A stretch of 64,000 nucleotides of DNA from DATATV01 sp036268615 (GTDB lineage Bacteria; Actinomycetota; Actinomycetes; Mycobacteriales; Pseudonocardiaceae): NCBI GenBank assembly GCA_036268615.1, contig DATATV010000065.1, forward strand, positions 1-64,000, given 5' to 3'. The notes beneath the pieces are model-generated. The model did no database searches. It had not been told where the DNA came from and was given only the letters and a program-made list of their open reading frames with translations. Position 1 is the first letter of the stretch. Each line of letters begins with the position of its first letter. This document shows, in pieces, positions 51,311-59,770 of the stretch. The position numbers were made by a program, and so were the translations under genes.

Positions 51311-51715
51311 ATGGTGGACCGACTGCTCGACGACCTCACGGTGGCCGTGCACTACCTGGTGATGGCCTACATCGTGTTCGGCGGTTTCATCACCTGGAAG
51401 TGGCGCTGGACCGCTGTTCCGCACGCGATGTTCATCGTCTGGGCCGTCATCAGCCTGTTGTATCCGGTGAGCTGCCCGCTCACGCTGGCGGAGGACTATT
51501 TCCGGCAGCAGGGCGGGCTGCCCAAACTGAATGGTGGGTTCATCGACACGTACATCACCGGGGTCTTTTACCCGGCGCAGTACGTGTTGTTGGTGCAGGT
51601 GTTGGCCGGGGCGTTTGTCGTGGCGTCCTGGGCGGGCCTGTATGTGCTGCACGTCCGGCATCTCCGGCAGCGCAGTCAGCCTATCGATTCTGTCGACAAC
51701 CTGAAGATGAGCTGA
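51311..51715 (+). CDS. DUF2784 membrane protein
   Basis: 134 residues with about three membrane helices (LTVAVHYLVMAYIVFGGFITW, AMFIVWAVISLLYPVSCPLT, YVLLVQVLAGAFVVASWAGLYVL). The DUF2784 hallmark CPLTLAEDYFRQQGG ... GGFIDTYI is present. Function unknown. Start ATG 51311 with GGGGAGG 6 nt upstream is preferred over ATG 51296. Confidence 0.88.
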   Translation: MVDRLLDDLTVAVHYLVMAYIVFGGFITWKWRWTAVPHAMFIVWAVISLLYPVSCPLTLAEDYFRQQGGLPKLNGGFIDTYITGVFYPAQYVLLVQVLAGAFVVASWAGLYVLHVRHLRQRSQPIDSVDNLKMS

Positions 51716-51727
51716 CCGGATTCACCC

Positions 51728-51842
51728 GAGTTGTCCACAGGTGACCCCGTTGTCCACAGGTCCCGGCTGCGCGCACTTTCCGCCTTCGGCGGTCCAATAG
51801 GCTTGTGCCAGGGGCCGCCCCCTGGGAGGGCGGGGGCTGTCC
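51728..51842 (+). promoter_or_regulatory. Composite DnaA-box/TAGGCT/GC-hairpin element, copy 1
   Basis: DnaA boxes TTGTCCACA at 51731-51739 and 51750-51758 (19 bp apart). TAGGCT is at 51798-51803, 48 bp after the second box. A hairpin CCAGGGGCCGCCCCCTGG (51808-51825) and a GGGAGGGCGGGGG run then CTGTCC follow. From AATAGGCTTG onward the ~45 nt are almost identical to copy 2 at 60761. Confidence 0.8.
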
Positions 51843-52153
51843 GGAGGCGGATTTTTCGGGTTGGCGTTGGCGGCTTGGGGTTCTGGCGGGTTTGTTGCTG
51901 CGGGGGGTTTCTGGGGTTCGGGGGCGGGGTTTCTGCTGACCTCCCAAGGTTAGGAGTGCGGTTTTTGGTCGATTTTCTTGGGTGGTGGCTGGTTTCCGGG
52001 AGTGCGCGGGTTCGCATAAGTGCGTAATTCGACCGCTGATTTCCCGAGGTGCGGTTCTGGGGTGGGTCGATTCTCGGGCGAGTGCGGAATTGTTTCCGGA
52101 GTCTCCGACGGTGGTTCGGTCGGGGGACGAGGTGGCTGCGCCGGGCGGCGGAT

Positions 52154-52159
52154 TACGTT
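52154..52159 (+). promoter_or_regulatory. Putative -10 box (TACGTT) of the TrmH-family gene
   Basis: Ends 6 nt before GTG 52166; no ribosome site. This supports the 52166 start over the longer open frame. Confidence 0.5.
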
Positions 52160-52165
52160 TGGCGG

Positions 52166-52825
52166 GTGAACGACGATCTGGGGCCGACCGAATGGGTGGC
52201 TGAGCGGGAGGTCGGGGTCGGGCCGTGGCCCGGCGACCCCGCCGACCGGCCGACCGACGCCCGCTACGACCCCGAACTGCTCGCCGCCGGGGACCGGCGC
52301 AACGTGGTCGACCACTATCGCTACTGGCGGCGGGAAGCGGTCGTGGCCGACCTCGACTCCCGGCGGCACGACTTCCATGTGGCCATCGAGAACTTCCAGC
52401 ACGACCACAACATCGGCACCGTCGTGCGCACCGCCAACGCGTTCGCGGCGCGCGCCGTGCACATCGTCGGACGCCGCCGCTGGAACCGGCGCGGCGCGAT
52501 GGTGACCGATCGCTACCAGCACGTCGAGCATCACCCGGACGTCGCCGGGTTGGCCGCGTTCGCCGCCGGGCACGATCTTGCCGTCGTGGCCGTGGACAAC
52601 ACACCGGGCTCGGTCCGGATCGAGCGCACCGCGCTGCCCCGACGCTGCCTGCTCCTGTTCGGGCAGGAGGGGCCGGGGCTGACCGAGGAGGCGCGGGCGG
52701 CGGCGACGCTGGTCGTGTCGATCGCGCAGTTCGGGTCGACCCGGTCGGTGAACGCCGGGGTCGCGGCCGGCATCGTGATGCACGCGTGGGTAGCCCAGCA
52801 CGCGGACCTGGACGCCGCCTGGTGA
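52166..52825 (+). CDS. TrmH/SpoU-family RNA methyltransferase
   Basis: 219 residues. All three SPOUT motifs are present: NIGTVVRTANAF (motif 1), CLLLFGQEGPGLTEEAR (motif 2) and SIAQFGSTRSVNAGVAAGIVMHAW (motif 3, trefoil knot). It methylates a ribose 2'-OH of tRNA or rRNA; the target position is not readable. The ~55-residue N-terminal extension lacks a typical L30-like domain. The frame is open to 52049, but the extra Arg/Trp-rich residues look non-coding, and the GTG at 52166 has a leaderless promoter. Confidence 0.92.
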   Translation: MNDDLGPTEWVAEREVGVGPWPGDPADRPTDARYDPELLAAGDRRNVVDHYRYWRREAVVADLDSRRHDFHVAIENFQHDHNIGTVVRTANAFAARAVHIVGRRRWNRRGAMVTDRYQHVEHHPDVAGLAAFAAGHDLAVVAVDNTPGSVRIERTALPRRCLLLFGQEGPGLTEEARAAATLVVSIAQFGSTRSVNAGVAAGIVMHAWVAQHADLDAAW

Positions 52826-52967
52826 CATGTGGGGGACGCCGATCCGTCGTCGGTCGCGCACGGTGAGGTCGGCGAGCCATTCCGGCGAATGTTCCCGCAT
52901 GTTGATCCATACGATTCGCCCGATCGCCGTCCAGCATCTGGATTGATTCAGAGTCGACCATGGAAGG

Positions 52968-54143
52968 GTGACCGAACGGGGCGCGCAGGTGAGCCCGCGG
53001 CTGTGGGCCGCGCGGGCCGGGGTGGCCGAACGTGCCATCTACACCCGACACCTGCGCCGCGTCCTCGGCGTGCCGCGCAGCCTGCTCGGCGTCGTGCACT
53101 GGCCCTCGTCCACCAGCGACCGGCTCTTCCGGCAGTGGGACTACTGGTGGCAGGCGCACCTGCTGGACTGCCTGATCGACGCCCAGCTCCGGCTGCCCAC
53201 CGAGAGCCGGCGTGCCGACATCGCCCGCCTCGCCAACGGCATCCATCGGCGCAACGTCGGCCAGTGGCTCAACGACTACTACGACGACGTGGCCTGGCTC
53301 GGCCTGGCCCTGCACCGCGCCGAGCAGCACGGCATGCTCCGCCGCCCGGAGGCGATCCGGCAGATCGCGCAGCGGCTCCGGTCGGGCTGGACCGACCACG
53401 GCGGCGGCGGGATCTGGTGGCGGCGCAAGGACGACTACAAGAACGTGCCGACCAACGGCCCGGCCGCGATCCTGTTGGCCCGGCTCTCGGAGCACCAACT
53501 CGGCGACCGGGCGGACCGGCAGCGCGCCCGCTCCGGTGTGGAGTGGATGGAGGAGTACCTGGTCGACCCGGACACCGGGCTGGTCTGGGACGGCCTGCAC
53601 GTGACCGACGACGGTTCGGTGCGCGAGGTGGAGACGACCGTCTACACCTACTGCCAGGGCGTCTTCCTCGGCGCCGCACTCGAACTGGCCAAGCTCGACG
53701 GGCCCGGTGTCGGCGACTGGGCCACCGCGGTCGCGCGCACCATCGGCGCGGTCACCGAGAACCTCACCCTGCCCGATCAGGACGGCGCGGTGCTGCGCGG
53801 TCAGGGCGGCGGTGACGGCGGCCTGTTCGCCGGCATTCTGGCCCGCTACCTGGCCACCGCCGCGACCACCCTGCCGGCGATGGGCGTGCAGTTCGAGCCG
53901 GCCGCCCGGGCCGCCGCCGATCTGGTGTTCGGCTCGGCGGAGGCGGCCTGGCGCAACCGGGCCATCGGGCCCGGCGGCCCGTTGTTCGGTCCGGAGTGGA
54001 CCAAGCCCGCGGTGCGGCCCGGCCGGTCCACCCGGCCGGAGCGGGACCTGTCCGTGCAGACCGGCGGCTGGATGCTGATCGAGGCGGCGGCGAGCCTGGA
54101 ACGCGAGGGCATCCCGTTCCACGAGGTCCGCGCCGCGTCCTGA
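52968..54143 (+). CDS. Glycoside hydrolase family 76-like (alpha-1,6-mannanase fold)
   Basis: 391 residues with the (alpha/alpha)6 pattern of GH76: WDYWWQAHLLDCLID, NDYYDDVAWLGLALHRA with the catalytic Asp pair, GGGIWWRRKDDYKNVPTNGPAAILLARL, and YTYCQGVFLGAALEL. GH76 enzymes cleave alpha-1,6-mannan backbones such as those of actinobacterial lipomannan. No signal peptide is evident, so this member would be cytosolic, which is odd for a polysaccharide hydrolase. GTG start at 52968. It precedes the convergent LacI gene. Confidence 0.88.
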   Translation: MTERGAQVSPRLWAARAGVAERAIYTRHLRRVLGVPRSLLGVVHWPSSTSDRLFRQWDYWWQAHLLDCLIDAQLRLPTESRRADIARLANGIHRRNVGQWLNDYYDDVAWLGLALHRAEQHGMLRRPEAIRQIAQRLRSGWTDHGGGGIWWRRKDDYKNVPTNGPAAILLARLSEHQLGDRADRQRARSGVEWMEEYLVDPDTGLVWDGLHVTDDGSVREVETTVYTYCQGVFLGAALELAKLDGPGVGDWATAVARTIGAVTENLTLPDQDGAVLRGQGGGDGGLFAGILARYLATAATTLPAMGVQFEPAARAAADLVFGSAEAAWRNRAIGPGGPLFGPEWTKPAVRPGRSTRPERDLSVQTGGWMLIEAAASLEREGIPFHEVRAAS

Positions 54144-54153
54144 CCCCGGTCGG

Positions 54154-55149
54154 TTACGGGCAGCCGCAGGACTGGCGGTGCATCAGGGTCGGCGCGAGGC
54201 GGACCGTTCGCGGTGGGCCGTCGGGGTTGGCGATCCGCTCCAGCAGCATCCGCACCGCGGCCCGGCCGATCTCCTCGACCGGCTGAGCGGTCGCGGTCAC
54301 GGCGGGATCGACGAGTTCGGCCCAGTCGACGTCCTCGTGGGCGACCAGCGCGAGGTCGCTGCCGATCCGCAGACCGCGCCGGCGGGCCGCGCGCAGCACC
54401 CCGATCAGTGCCGGGTTGTCGCCGGCGACCACCGCGGTCGGCGGCGCGGACAGCGCGAGCAGCGTCTCCAGGGCCTCGGCGGCGTCCTGGCTCGGTCCGC
54501 TGGCCACCAGTTCGGCGTCCCAGACGAGTTTCGCCCGGCCCAGGCCCAGCCGGTAGCCGAGGGCGCGTTCGGCGGCGGTGCTGACGCCGTCCGGGCCGGT
54601 GATCAGCGCGATCCGCCGGTGGCCCAGTTCGCCGAGGTGGCGGACGAGGTCCGAGGTGGCCTGCACGTTCTCCGGGCCGACCTGGTCGAAGCCGGTGTGC
54701 TCGGGCATCCGGCCGACCAGCACGGTCGGCACGCCGGCCTTGCGCAGTTCGGGCAGTACCGCCTCGGGTGCGCCGGTGGTGGGGGTGAGCAGCACGCCGT
54801 CCACCCGTCGGGAGCGCAGCGCGCGCACCGCGGCGCCCTCCCGATCGGCCTCGTCGTGCGTGTCGGCCAGGATCAGCGTGTGGCCGGCGGCGGTCAGCTC
54901 GGCGTCGACCGCCCGCAGCAGCGCGGTGAGTTGCGGGTCGCCGGTCAGCGGCAGCGCCAGCCCGATGGATCGGGTGCCGCCGGTGACCAGGGATCTGGCG
55001 ATGGCGTCCCCGGTGTAGCCGGTGGTCTCGACCGCTGCGAGCACGCGACCGACGGTGTCGGTGGCGACCGGACGGGTCTTGTTGATCACGTGGGACACCG
55101 TGGTGATGGAGACGCCGGCCAGCTCGGCCACGTCACGCATCGTAACCAT
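54154..55149 (-). CDS. LacI-family transcriptional regulator
   Basis: 331 residues. The N-terminal LacI HTH (MRDVAELAGVSITTVSHVINK) with hinge helix is followed by a periplasmic-binding-protein-like ligand domain (RSIGLALPLTGDPQ, DGVLLTPTTGAPE, AVVAGDNPALIGVLRAARRRGLRIG). It ends in an unusual Cys-containing RQSCGCP tail. It should bind the 16-bp palindrome in the divergent region and sense a sugar, probably the substrate of the PfkB kinase transcribed away from it. ATG 55149. Confidence 0.93.
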   Translation of the reverse strand: MVTMRDVAELAGVSITTVSHVINKTRPVATDTVGRVLAAVETTGYTGDAIARSLVTGGTRSIGLALPLTGDPQLTALLRAVDAELTAAGHTLILADTHDEADREGAAVRALRSRRVDGVLLTPTTGAPEAVLPELRKAGVPTVLVGRMPEHTGFDQVGPENVQATSDLVRHLGELGHRRIALITGPDGVSTAAERALGYRLGLGRAKLVWDAELVASGPSQDAAEALETLLALSAPPTAVVAGDNPALIGVLRAARRRGLRIGSDLALVAHEDVDWAELVDPAVTATAQPVEEIGRAAVRMLLERIANPDGPPRTVRLAPTLMHRQSCGCP

Positions 55150-55165
55150 GTTACTCCATAAGGGT

Positions 55166-55181
55166 ACGCAAACGATTGCGT
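55166..55181. promoter_or_regulatory. LacI-type operator between lacI-like and pfkB-like genes
   Basis: ACGCAA-ACGA-TTGCGT, a 16-bp inverted repeat with the central CG of LacI-family sites, 17 nt upstream of the regulator ATG and 50 nt before the PfkB -10. Confidence 0.65.
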
Positions 55182-55230
55182 CAGCGAGGACGACCCTACC
55201 TGATCACCTGCCGAAGATCAGTTCGGACCG

Positions 55231-55236
55231 TAGGCT
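55231..55236 (+). promoter_or_regulatory. Putative -10 box (TAGGCT) of the PfkB-family gene
   Basis: Ends 7 nt before GTG 55244; leaderless arrangement. Confidence 0.5.
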
Positions 55237-55243
55237 TGGCAGC

Positions 55244-56182
55244 GTGTCGTCCCCAGCCGAAGTCCGTACCAACGTATTGCTGGTGGGGCTGTGCACGGTG
55301 GATCTCGTACAGCGGGTCGCCGACTTGCCGTCCGCCGGGCAGAAACTTCAGTCCACCGGTGTCGAGGTGGCGGCCGGTGGGCCGGCCACCAACGCGGCGG
55401 TCACCGTGGCCGCGCTCGGCGGCCGGGCCGACCTGGTCACCGTGCTCGGCGCTCACCCGCTGGCCGGCATCGCGCGGGACGACCTGGTCGCGCACGGGGT
55501 ACGGGTGTTCGACGCGCTACCCAACCGATCCGCGCCGCCCACCCTGTCCTCGGTCGCGGTCCGCGAACGCGACGGTGAACGCTCGGTCGTCTCCTACAAC
55601 GCCGCCGACATCCCCGGTGAGCTGCCGATGCCGTCCTGGCCCGCGCTGCTGGCCGGCGCGGGCGCGTTGCTGGTCGACGGTCACCATCCCCGACTGGCCC
55701 TGGCCGCGGCGCGGGCCGCCCGGGGCCGCCGGGTGCCGGTGGTGCTCGACGCCGGCAGCGACAAGCCGGTGTTCGACGAACTGCTGCCGCTGGTGGATGT
55801 CTGCGCGTGCGCGGGCGGGTTCCGGTTGGGCCGCAACAGTGTGCGGGCCACCGAGAAGGCCGTGCACGAGCTGGGTGTGCCGGTGGTGATCCGGACCAAC
55901 GGCGCCGACGCGGTGCGCTGGTCGGTCGTGGCGGCCGAGCCGCGCGGTGGCCGCCGGGCGCGCCCGATGACCGGCACGGTCGACCCGCCGCCGGTGGTCG
56001 CGATGGACACCCTCGGCGCCGGTGACGCCTGGCACGGCGCGCTCGCCCACGGCATCGCCGGGCTGGGCCGGGTGCCGACGGCGGAGGAGCTGCCCGGACT
56101 GGTGACCGCGGCGAACAGGGTGGCCACGACGCGGGTGGCCAGCGTCGGCGCGCGGGCCTGGCTGCGTGAGCTGGTCGGCTGA
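55244..56182 (+). CDS. PfkB-family carbohydrate kinase
   Basis: 312 residues. The N-terminal GG motif AAGGPATNAAVTVAALGG is the ribokinase-type substrate loop. The C-terminal DTLGAGDAWHGALAHGIA carries the anion hole and catalytic Asp. It phosphorylates a sugar, nucleoside or fructose-type substrate with ATP. Pairing with a LacI regulator favours a sugar. Start GTG 55244 with TAGGCT 7 nt upstream; the frame is open to 55022 across the divergent promoter and is not coding there. Its 3' end is tandemly duplicated. Confidence 0.92.
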   Translation: MSSPAEVRTNVLLVGLCTVDLVQRVADLPSAGQKLQSTGVEVAAGGPATNAAVTVAALGGRADLVTVLGAHPLAGIARDDLVAHGVRVFDALPNRSAPPTLSSVAVRERDGERSVVSYNAADIPGELPMPSWPALLAGAGALLVDGHHPRLALAAARAARGRRVPVVLDAGSDKPVFDELLPLVDVCACAGGFRLGRNSVRATEKAVHELGVPVVIRTNGADAVRWSVVAAEPRGGRRARPMTGTVDPPPVVAMDTLGAGDAWHGALAHGIAGLGRVPTAEELPGLVTAANRVATTRVASVGARAWLRELVG

Positions 56183-56235
56183 GCGAACTGATCGGCTGAA
56201 TGAGCTGGTCGGCCGGGTTGCTGGTCGGCCCGGGT
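56168..56235. repeat. 17-nt tandem repeat starting at the PfkB stop codon
   Basis: Units start at 56168 (GAGCTGGTCGGCTGAGC, with the TGA stop), 56185 (GAACTGATCGGCTGAAT), 56202 (GAGCTGGTCGGCCGGGT) and about 56219 (TGCTGGTCGGCCCGGGT). Confidence 0.8.
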
Positions 56236-56248
56236 TTCGGGGAGCCGG

Positions 56249-56944
56249 TCAGTCGGCGGCGGCGATCTCGGCGCGCGGCTCGTTGATCTCGTCGCACTCG
56301 TCCGGCGTGCGCTGGGTTTCCTGCCGGTAGCGCCACAGCCCGTAACCCGTGCCGACCACGAAAAACACGATGCTGATCACCGTGGCGACCGTCTTCACCC
56401 ACGGGAACAGGTCCAGCAGGCCGGCGCCGTAGTAGCCGAGCAGTACCAGCGTCGGCACCCAGAGCACCGCGCCGATCGTGGTGGCCAGCAGGAAGCGGGT
56501 GGCGCGCATCCTGGCCGCGCCGGCCAGCAGTGGAGCCAGCGTGCGGACCCACGGGATCCACCGGGCGATCACCATCGACCACCAGCCGCGCTTGTCCAGG
56601 AACACGCGCGCCCGGTCCAGCCGGGCCGGGGTGAGCACCCGTGCGCTGCGTTTGCCGATCAGTGTCATGCCGGTCTGCCGGCCGATGTAGTAGCCGAGCT
56701 GATTGCCGGCCACCGCGACGACGACCGCGGCGATGGACAGCGCCCACGCGTCGACCGCGTTCTCCCGCTGGGCGAGCACGACCCCGGCGGCGAACAGCAG
56801 GCCGTCACCGGGCAGGAACAGGCCGATGATGAAGGCGCACTCGATGAACACGAATGTCAGCACGATCACCCAAACCATCACCGGCCCAGCGGTCTCCAGA
56901 TGACCGAAGGCGGCTATGTGGTGGTACAGGGCGGCCACAGGCAC
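56249..56944 (-). CDS. DedA-family membrane protein
   Basis: 231 residues. The DedA (SNARE-associated) core has IECAFIIGLFLPGDGLLFAAG, GNQLGYYIGRQTG and ARWIPWVRTLAPLLAGAARM, with the conserved FxPGDxLLFxxG and R-x-x-PxxR motifs. About five membrane helices. DedA proteins are linked to lipid-carrier (undecaprenyl phosphate) translocation and membrane homeostasis. GTG start 56944. The acidic C-terminal tail (DECDEINEPRAE) is cytosolic. It is downstream of the MFS gene on the same strand, but separated by a terminator. Confidence 0.94.
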   Translation of the reverse strand: MPVAALYHHIAAFGHLETAGPVMVWVIVLTFVFIECAFIIGLFLPGDGLLFAAGVVLAQRENAVDAWALSIAAVVVAVAGNQLGYYIGRQTGMTLIGKRSARVLTPARLDRARVFLDKRGWWSMVIARWIPWVRTLAPLLAGAARMRATRFLLATTIGAVLWVPTLVLLGYYGAGLLDLFPWVKTVATVISIVFFVVGTGYGLWRYRQETQRTPDECDEINEPRAEIAAAD

Positions 56945-57047
56945 CCCCGAAGGGTACGTGGTGCCGGGGGCGGCTTGCGGACGGACGGGTGAACTACATT
57001 CGGACTTTGTCCGTCAAGATCATCCAAAATTCGCCGTCGACCACGGG

Positions 57048-57080
57048 AACAGCCCCGCCGCGGGCTGCGACGGGGCCGTT
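57048..57080 (-). terminator. Hairpin terminator of the MarR-MFS operon
   Basis: Imperfect stem AACAGCCCCG (57048-57057) / CGGGGCCGTT (57071-57080) with one mismatch and a 13-nt loop, 27 nt beyond the MFS stop in the direction of transcription. Confidence 0.55.
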
Positions 57081-57106
57081 GCCGATGATCTTCGAACTGT
57101 TCCGGG

Positions 57107-59770
57107 TCAGATGTCGGAGTGGCCGAGGATCACGTCGTGCACCACGTCCTCGCCTGCGCCGACCACCGGGTGGCTGGTCACCGGCGGGTAGCCGCTGGCG
57201 ATCACCGTGTACTCGCCGTCGGGCACGTCGGAGAACGTGTACCCGCCGGTCTCGTCGGTGTCGGTCATCGCCACCACATTGCCCGAGGAGTCGACCAGGG
57301 TGACCCGCGCGTCGGCCACGGTCTGGCCGGTGCCGCCCCTGGTCACGCCGGTCAGCTTGGCCGAGTTGCCCAACTCCACGTCGGTCAGCGCGTCCCCGCT
57401 GTCGGGCACCGCGACGGTGCTGGCGAACGGCCGGTAGCCCGCGGCCGCGACGACCAGCGTGTACGTGCCACCGAGCAGTTCGGTGAACGCGTACCGGCCG
57501 TCCTGGTCGCTGGCGGACGCGCCGACGACCTCGCCGCGCTGGTCGGTCAGCGTCACGGTCGCCGAGGCGACCGGTTCGCCGGTGCGATCGGCCCGGATCA
57601 CGCCGGCGGCGCCGGCGGTCCCGGTGAGCAGCAGGTCGATGGTGACCCCGGCGCCGGCCACCCGCACAGTGGAGGCCTGCGGCTGGTGACCGACCGACGA
57701 GGCGATCAGCACGTACACGCCGTCGACCGGCGCGCTGATCTGGTAGCGGCCGTCGGCCCCGGAGGTGCCCCGGGCGACCTGCTGGCCACCGTGGTTGATC
57801 AGGGTGAGCACCGCGGCGGGCACCGGGGTGCCGTCGACCCGGCGCACCGAGCCGCTGATCGGCGTGCCGGTGGCGGTGAGCGGCTGGACCTCCTCGTGCA
57901 GCACCGAGCCGTTGCGCACGGCGGACCCGTTGGCCTCGGCGGCCGCGCCGTTGAGGGAGTGTCGGCCGGCGGGCACGAGTTCCTTGTCGGTCAGCCCGGC
58001 CAGTTCCGCCTCCAGCGTCGGGTCGCTGTCGGCGGGCTCGTCCTCGGGTGCCGGCGGCAGCGCGCCCTCGGCACCTTCCATCATCGCGGACTGCATGCCC
58101 GCGGTGGTGCGCAGCGGGATCTCCTTGATCAGCAGCGTGACGATCAGGGCGACCACGCCGAGTGCGGCGGCGACCCAGTAGACGAGGCTCACCGAGTCGG
58201 CGAAACCGACCTCGAACGGGCGGGCCAGCGTCGCGCTGACCTGGTGGATGAACGACGCGTCCTGCAGCGCGGCGCCGGTGGAGCCGCCGTGCAGGATGGA
58301 CACCACGGTCTGGGTACCGGCGTTGGCGGTGTGGTTGGCCACCGAACTGGTCGCGCTGGCCAGGGCCGAGCGGAACCCGTTGTCGCCCAGCGCGGTCTTG
58401 ACCGCCGCGCCGATCTTGTTGCCGACCGTGCCGAACAGGATCGACAGGAAGACCGCGACCCCGAGCGTGCCGCCCATCTGCCGGAAGAACGTCGCCGACG
58501 CGGTGGACACACCCATGTCCTTGAACGGCACCGCGTTCTGCGCGGCCAGGGTCAGCGTCTGCATGCAGTTACCGATGCCGAAGCCGAACAGGAACATGTA
58601 CAGCAGCGGCTGCCACATCGGCGAGTCCGCGCTGATCGTGGTGAACAGCAGCGAGGCGGCGATGATGAACACCGCGCCGATGACCGGGAAGATCTTGTAG
58701 CGGCCGGTCCGTGAGGTGATCTGGCCGGACATGATCGACGAGCCCATCAGGCCCAGCATCATCGGCAGCGTCTCCAGGCCGGAGACGGTCGGCGAGGCGC
58801 CCTTGACGATCTGCAGGTACTGCGGGATCAGGGTGATGCCACCGAACATGGCCGCACCGATGATCACGCCGGCGATGATGACCGTGCTGAACACGGGGCT
58901 GCGGAACAGTCGTAGCGGGATCAGCGCCGCGTCCTTCATCAGCTTCTCGACCACGATGAACGCGGCGATGCCGACGCCACCCACGGCGTAGCAGAGGATC
59001 GAGCGTGGGTCGCCCCAACCCCAGGTCTGGCCCTGTTCGGCCACGATCAGCACCGGCACGATGCCGATCACCAGGGTGAGCGCTCCCCACCAGTCGATGC
59101 GGTGGCGCTGGCCGTTGTGCGGCACGTTGAGCACCTTGGCGACCACGAACAGCGCGAACAGGCCGATCGGGACGTTCACCAGGAACACCCAGCGCCAGCC
59201 GGTGACGCCCAGGATGGAGTTGGCACCCGACAGGGCGCCGCCGACCACCGGGCCCAGCACGCTGGACATGCCGAACACGCCGAGGAAGTAACCCTGGTAG
59301 CGGGCCCGTTCGCGGGGCGAGACGATGTCGCCGAGGATGGTGAAGGCCAGCGACATCAGACCGCCGGCGCCAAGGCCCTGGAAGGCGCGGAACGCGGCCA
59401 GTTCGTACATCGAGGTGGCGAACGAACACGCCGCCGAGCCGACCACGAAGATGGTGATCGCGGCCAGGTAGAACGGCTTGCGGCCGTAGATGTCGGACAG
59501 CTTGCCGTAGAGCGGGGTGCTGATCGTCGAGGTGATCAGGTAGGCGGTGGTGACCCACGCCTGGATGTTGAGCCCGTGCAGGTCGTTGGCGATGCGCGGC
59601 ATCGCGGTGGACACGATGGTCTGGTCCAGGGCGGCCAGGAACATGCCCAGCAGCAGACCGACCAGGATGGTCAGGATCTGCCGGTGCGTCAGGCCGGCGG
59701 GACCGGTGGGACCACCGGCTCTCTTCGTCGTGGTGAGCGCGGCAGGTGCGCTCACGGTACTGCTCGTCAT
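57107..59770 (-). CDS. DHA2-family MFS exporter fused to three carboxypeptidase-regulatory-like domains
   Basis: 887 residues. Residues ~30-565 are a 14-helix DHA2 drug:H+ antiporter (motif A region GKLSDIYGRKPFYL, motif C-like FLGVFGMSSVLGPVVGGALSG, LDQTIVSTAMPRIANDL). After a Glu/Pro-rich linker, three beta-sandwich domains follow, starting with GSVRRVDGTPVPAAVLTLIN (~650), GVIRADRTGEPVASATVTLTD (~735) and TRGGTGQTVADARVTLVDSSG (~820). Each has the GRYxFxxLxxGxYTLVxxxxG pattern of CarboxypepD_reg/Cna-B folds. With 14 helices the extension would face the cytosol. ATG 59770 overlaps the MarR stop, so the exporter is under MarR control. Confidence 0.93.
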   Translation of the reverse strand: MTSSTVSAPAALTTTKRAGGPTGPAGLTHRQILTILVGLLLGMFLAALDQTIVSTAMPRIANDLHGLNIQAWVTTAYLITSTISTPLYGKLSDIYGRKPFYLAAITIFVVGSAACSFATSMYELAAFRAFQGLGAGGLMSLAFTILGDIVSPRERARYQGYFLGVFGMSSVLGPVVGGALSGANSILGVTGWRWVFLVNVPIGLFALFVVAKVLNVPHNGQRHRIDWWGALTLVIGIVPVLIVAEQGQTWGWGDPRSILCYAVGGVGIAAFIVVEKLMKDAALIPLRLFRSPVFSTVIIAGVIIGAAMFGGITLIPQYLQIVKGASPTVSGLETLPMMLGLMGSSIMSGQITSRTGRYKIFPVIGAVFIIAASLLFTTISADSPMWQPLLYMFLFGFGIGNCMQTLTLAAQNAVPFKDMGVSTASATFFRQMGGTLGVAVFLSILFGTVGNKIGAAVKTALGDNGFRSALASATSSVANHTANAGTQTVVSILHGGSTGAALQDASFIHQVSATLARPFEVGFADSVSLVYWVAAALGVVALIVTLLIKEIPLRTTAGMQSAMMEGAEGALPPAPEDEPADSDPTLEAELAGLTDKELVPAGRHSLNGAAAEANGSAVRNGSVLHEEVQPLTATGTPISGSVRRVDGTPVPAAVLTLINHGGQQVARGTSGADGRYQISAPVDGVYVLIASSVGHQPQASTVRVAGAGVTIDLLLTGTAGAAGVIRADRTGEPVASATVTLTDQRGEVVGASASDQDGRYAFTELLGGTYTLVVAAAGYRPFASTVAVPDSGDALTDVELGNSAKLTGVTRGGTGQTVADARVTLVDSSGNVVAMTDTDETGGYTFSDVPDGEYTVIASGYPPVTSHPVVGAGEDVVHDVILGHSDI

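Larger units (their letters stand above)
51716..52165. other. 450-nt intergenic region with composite DnaA-box element and G/T-skewed stretch
   Basis: Contains the composite element (51728-51842), then about 150 nt on the plus strand (about 51843-51990) dominated by G and T with GGGTT, GGGG and TTTT runs and few A or C. After that come ~110 nt of mixed sequence and the leaderless promoter of the TrmH gene. No gene seen. Confidence 0.6.
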
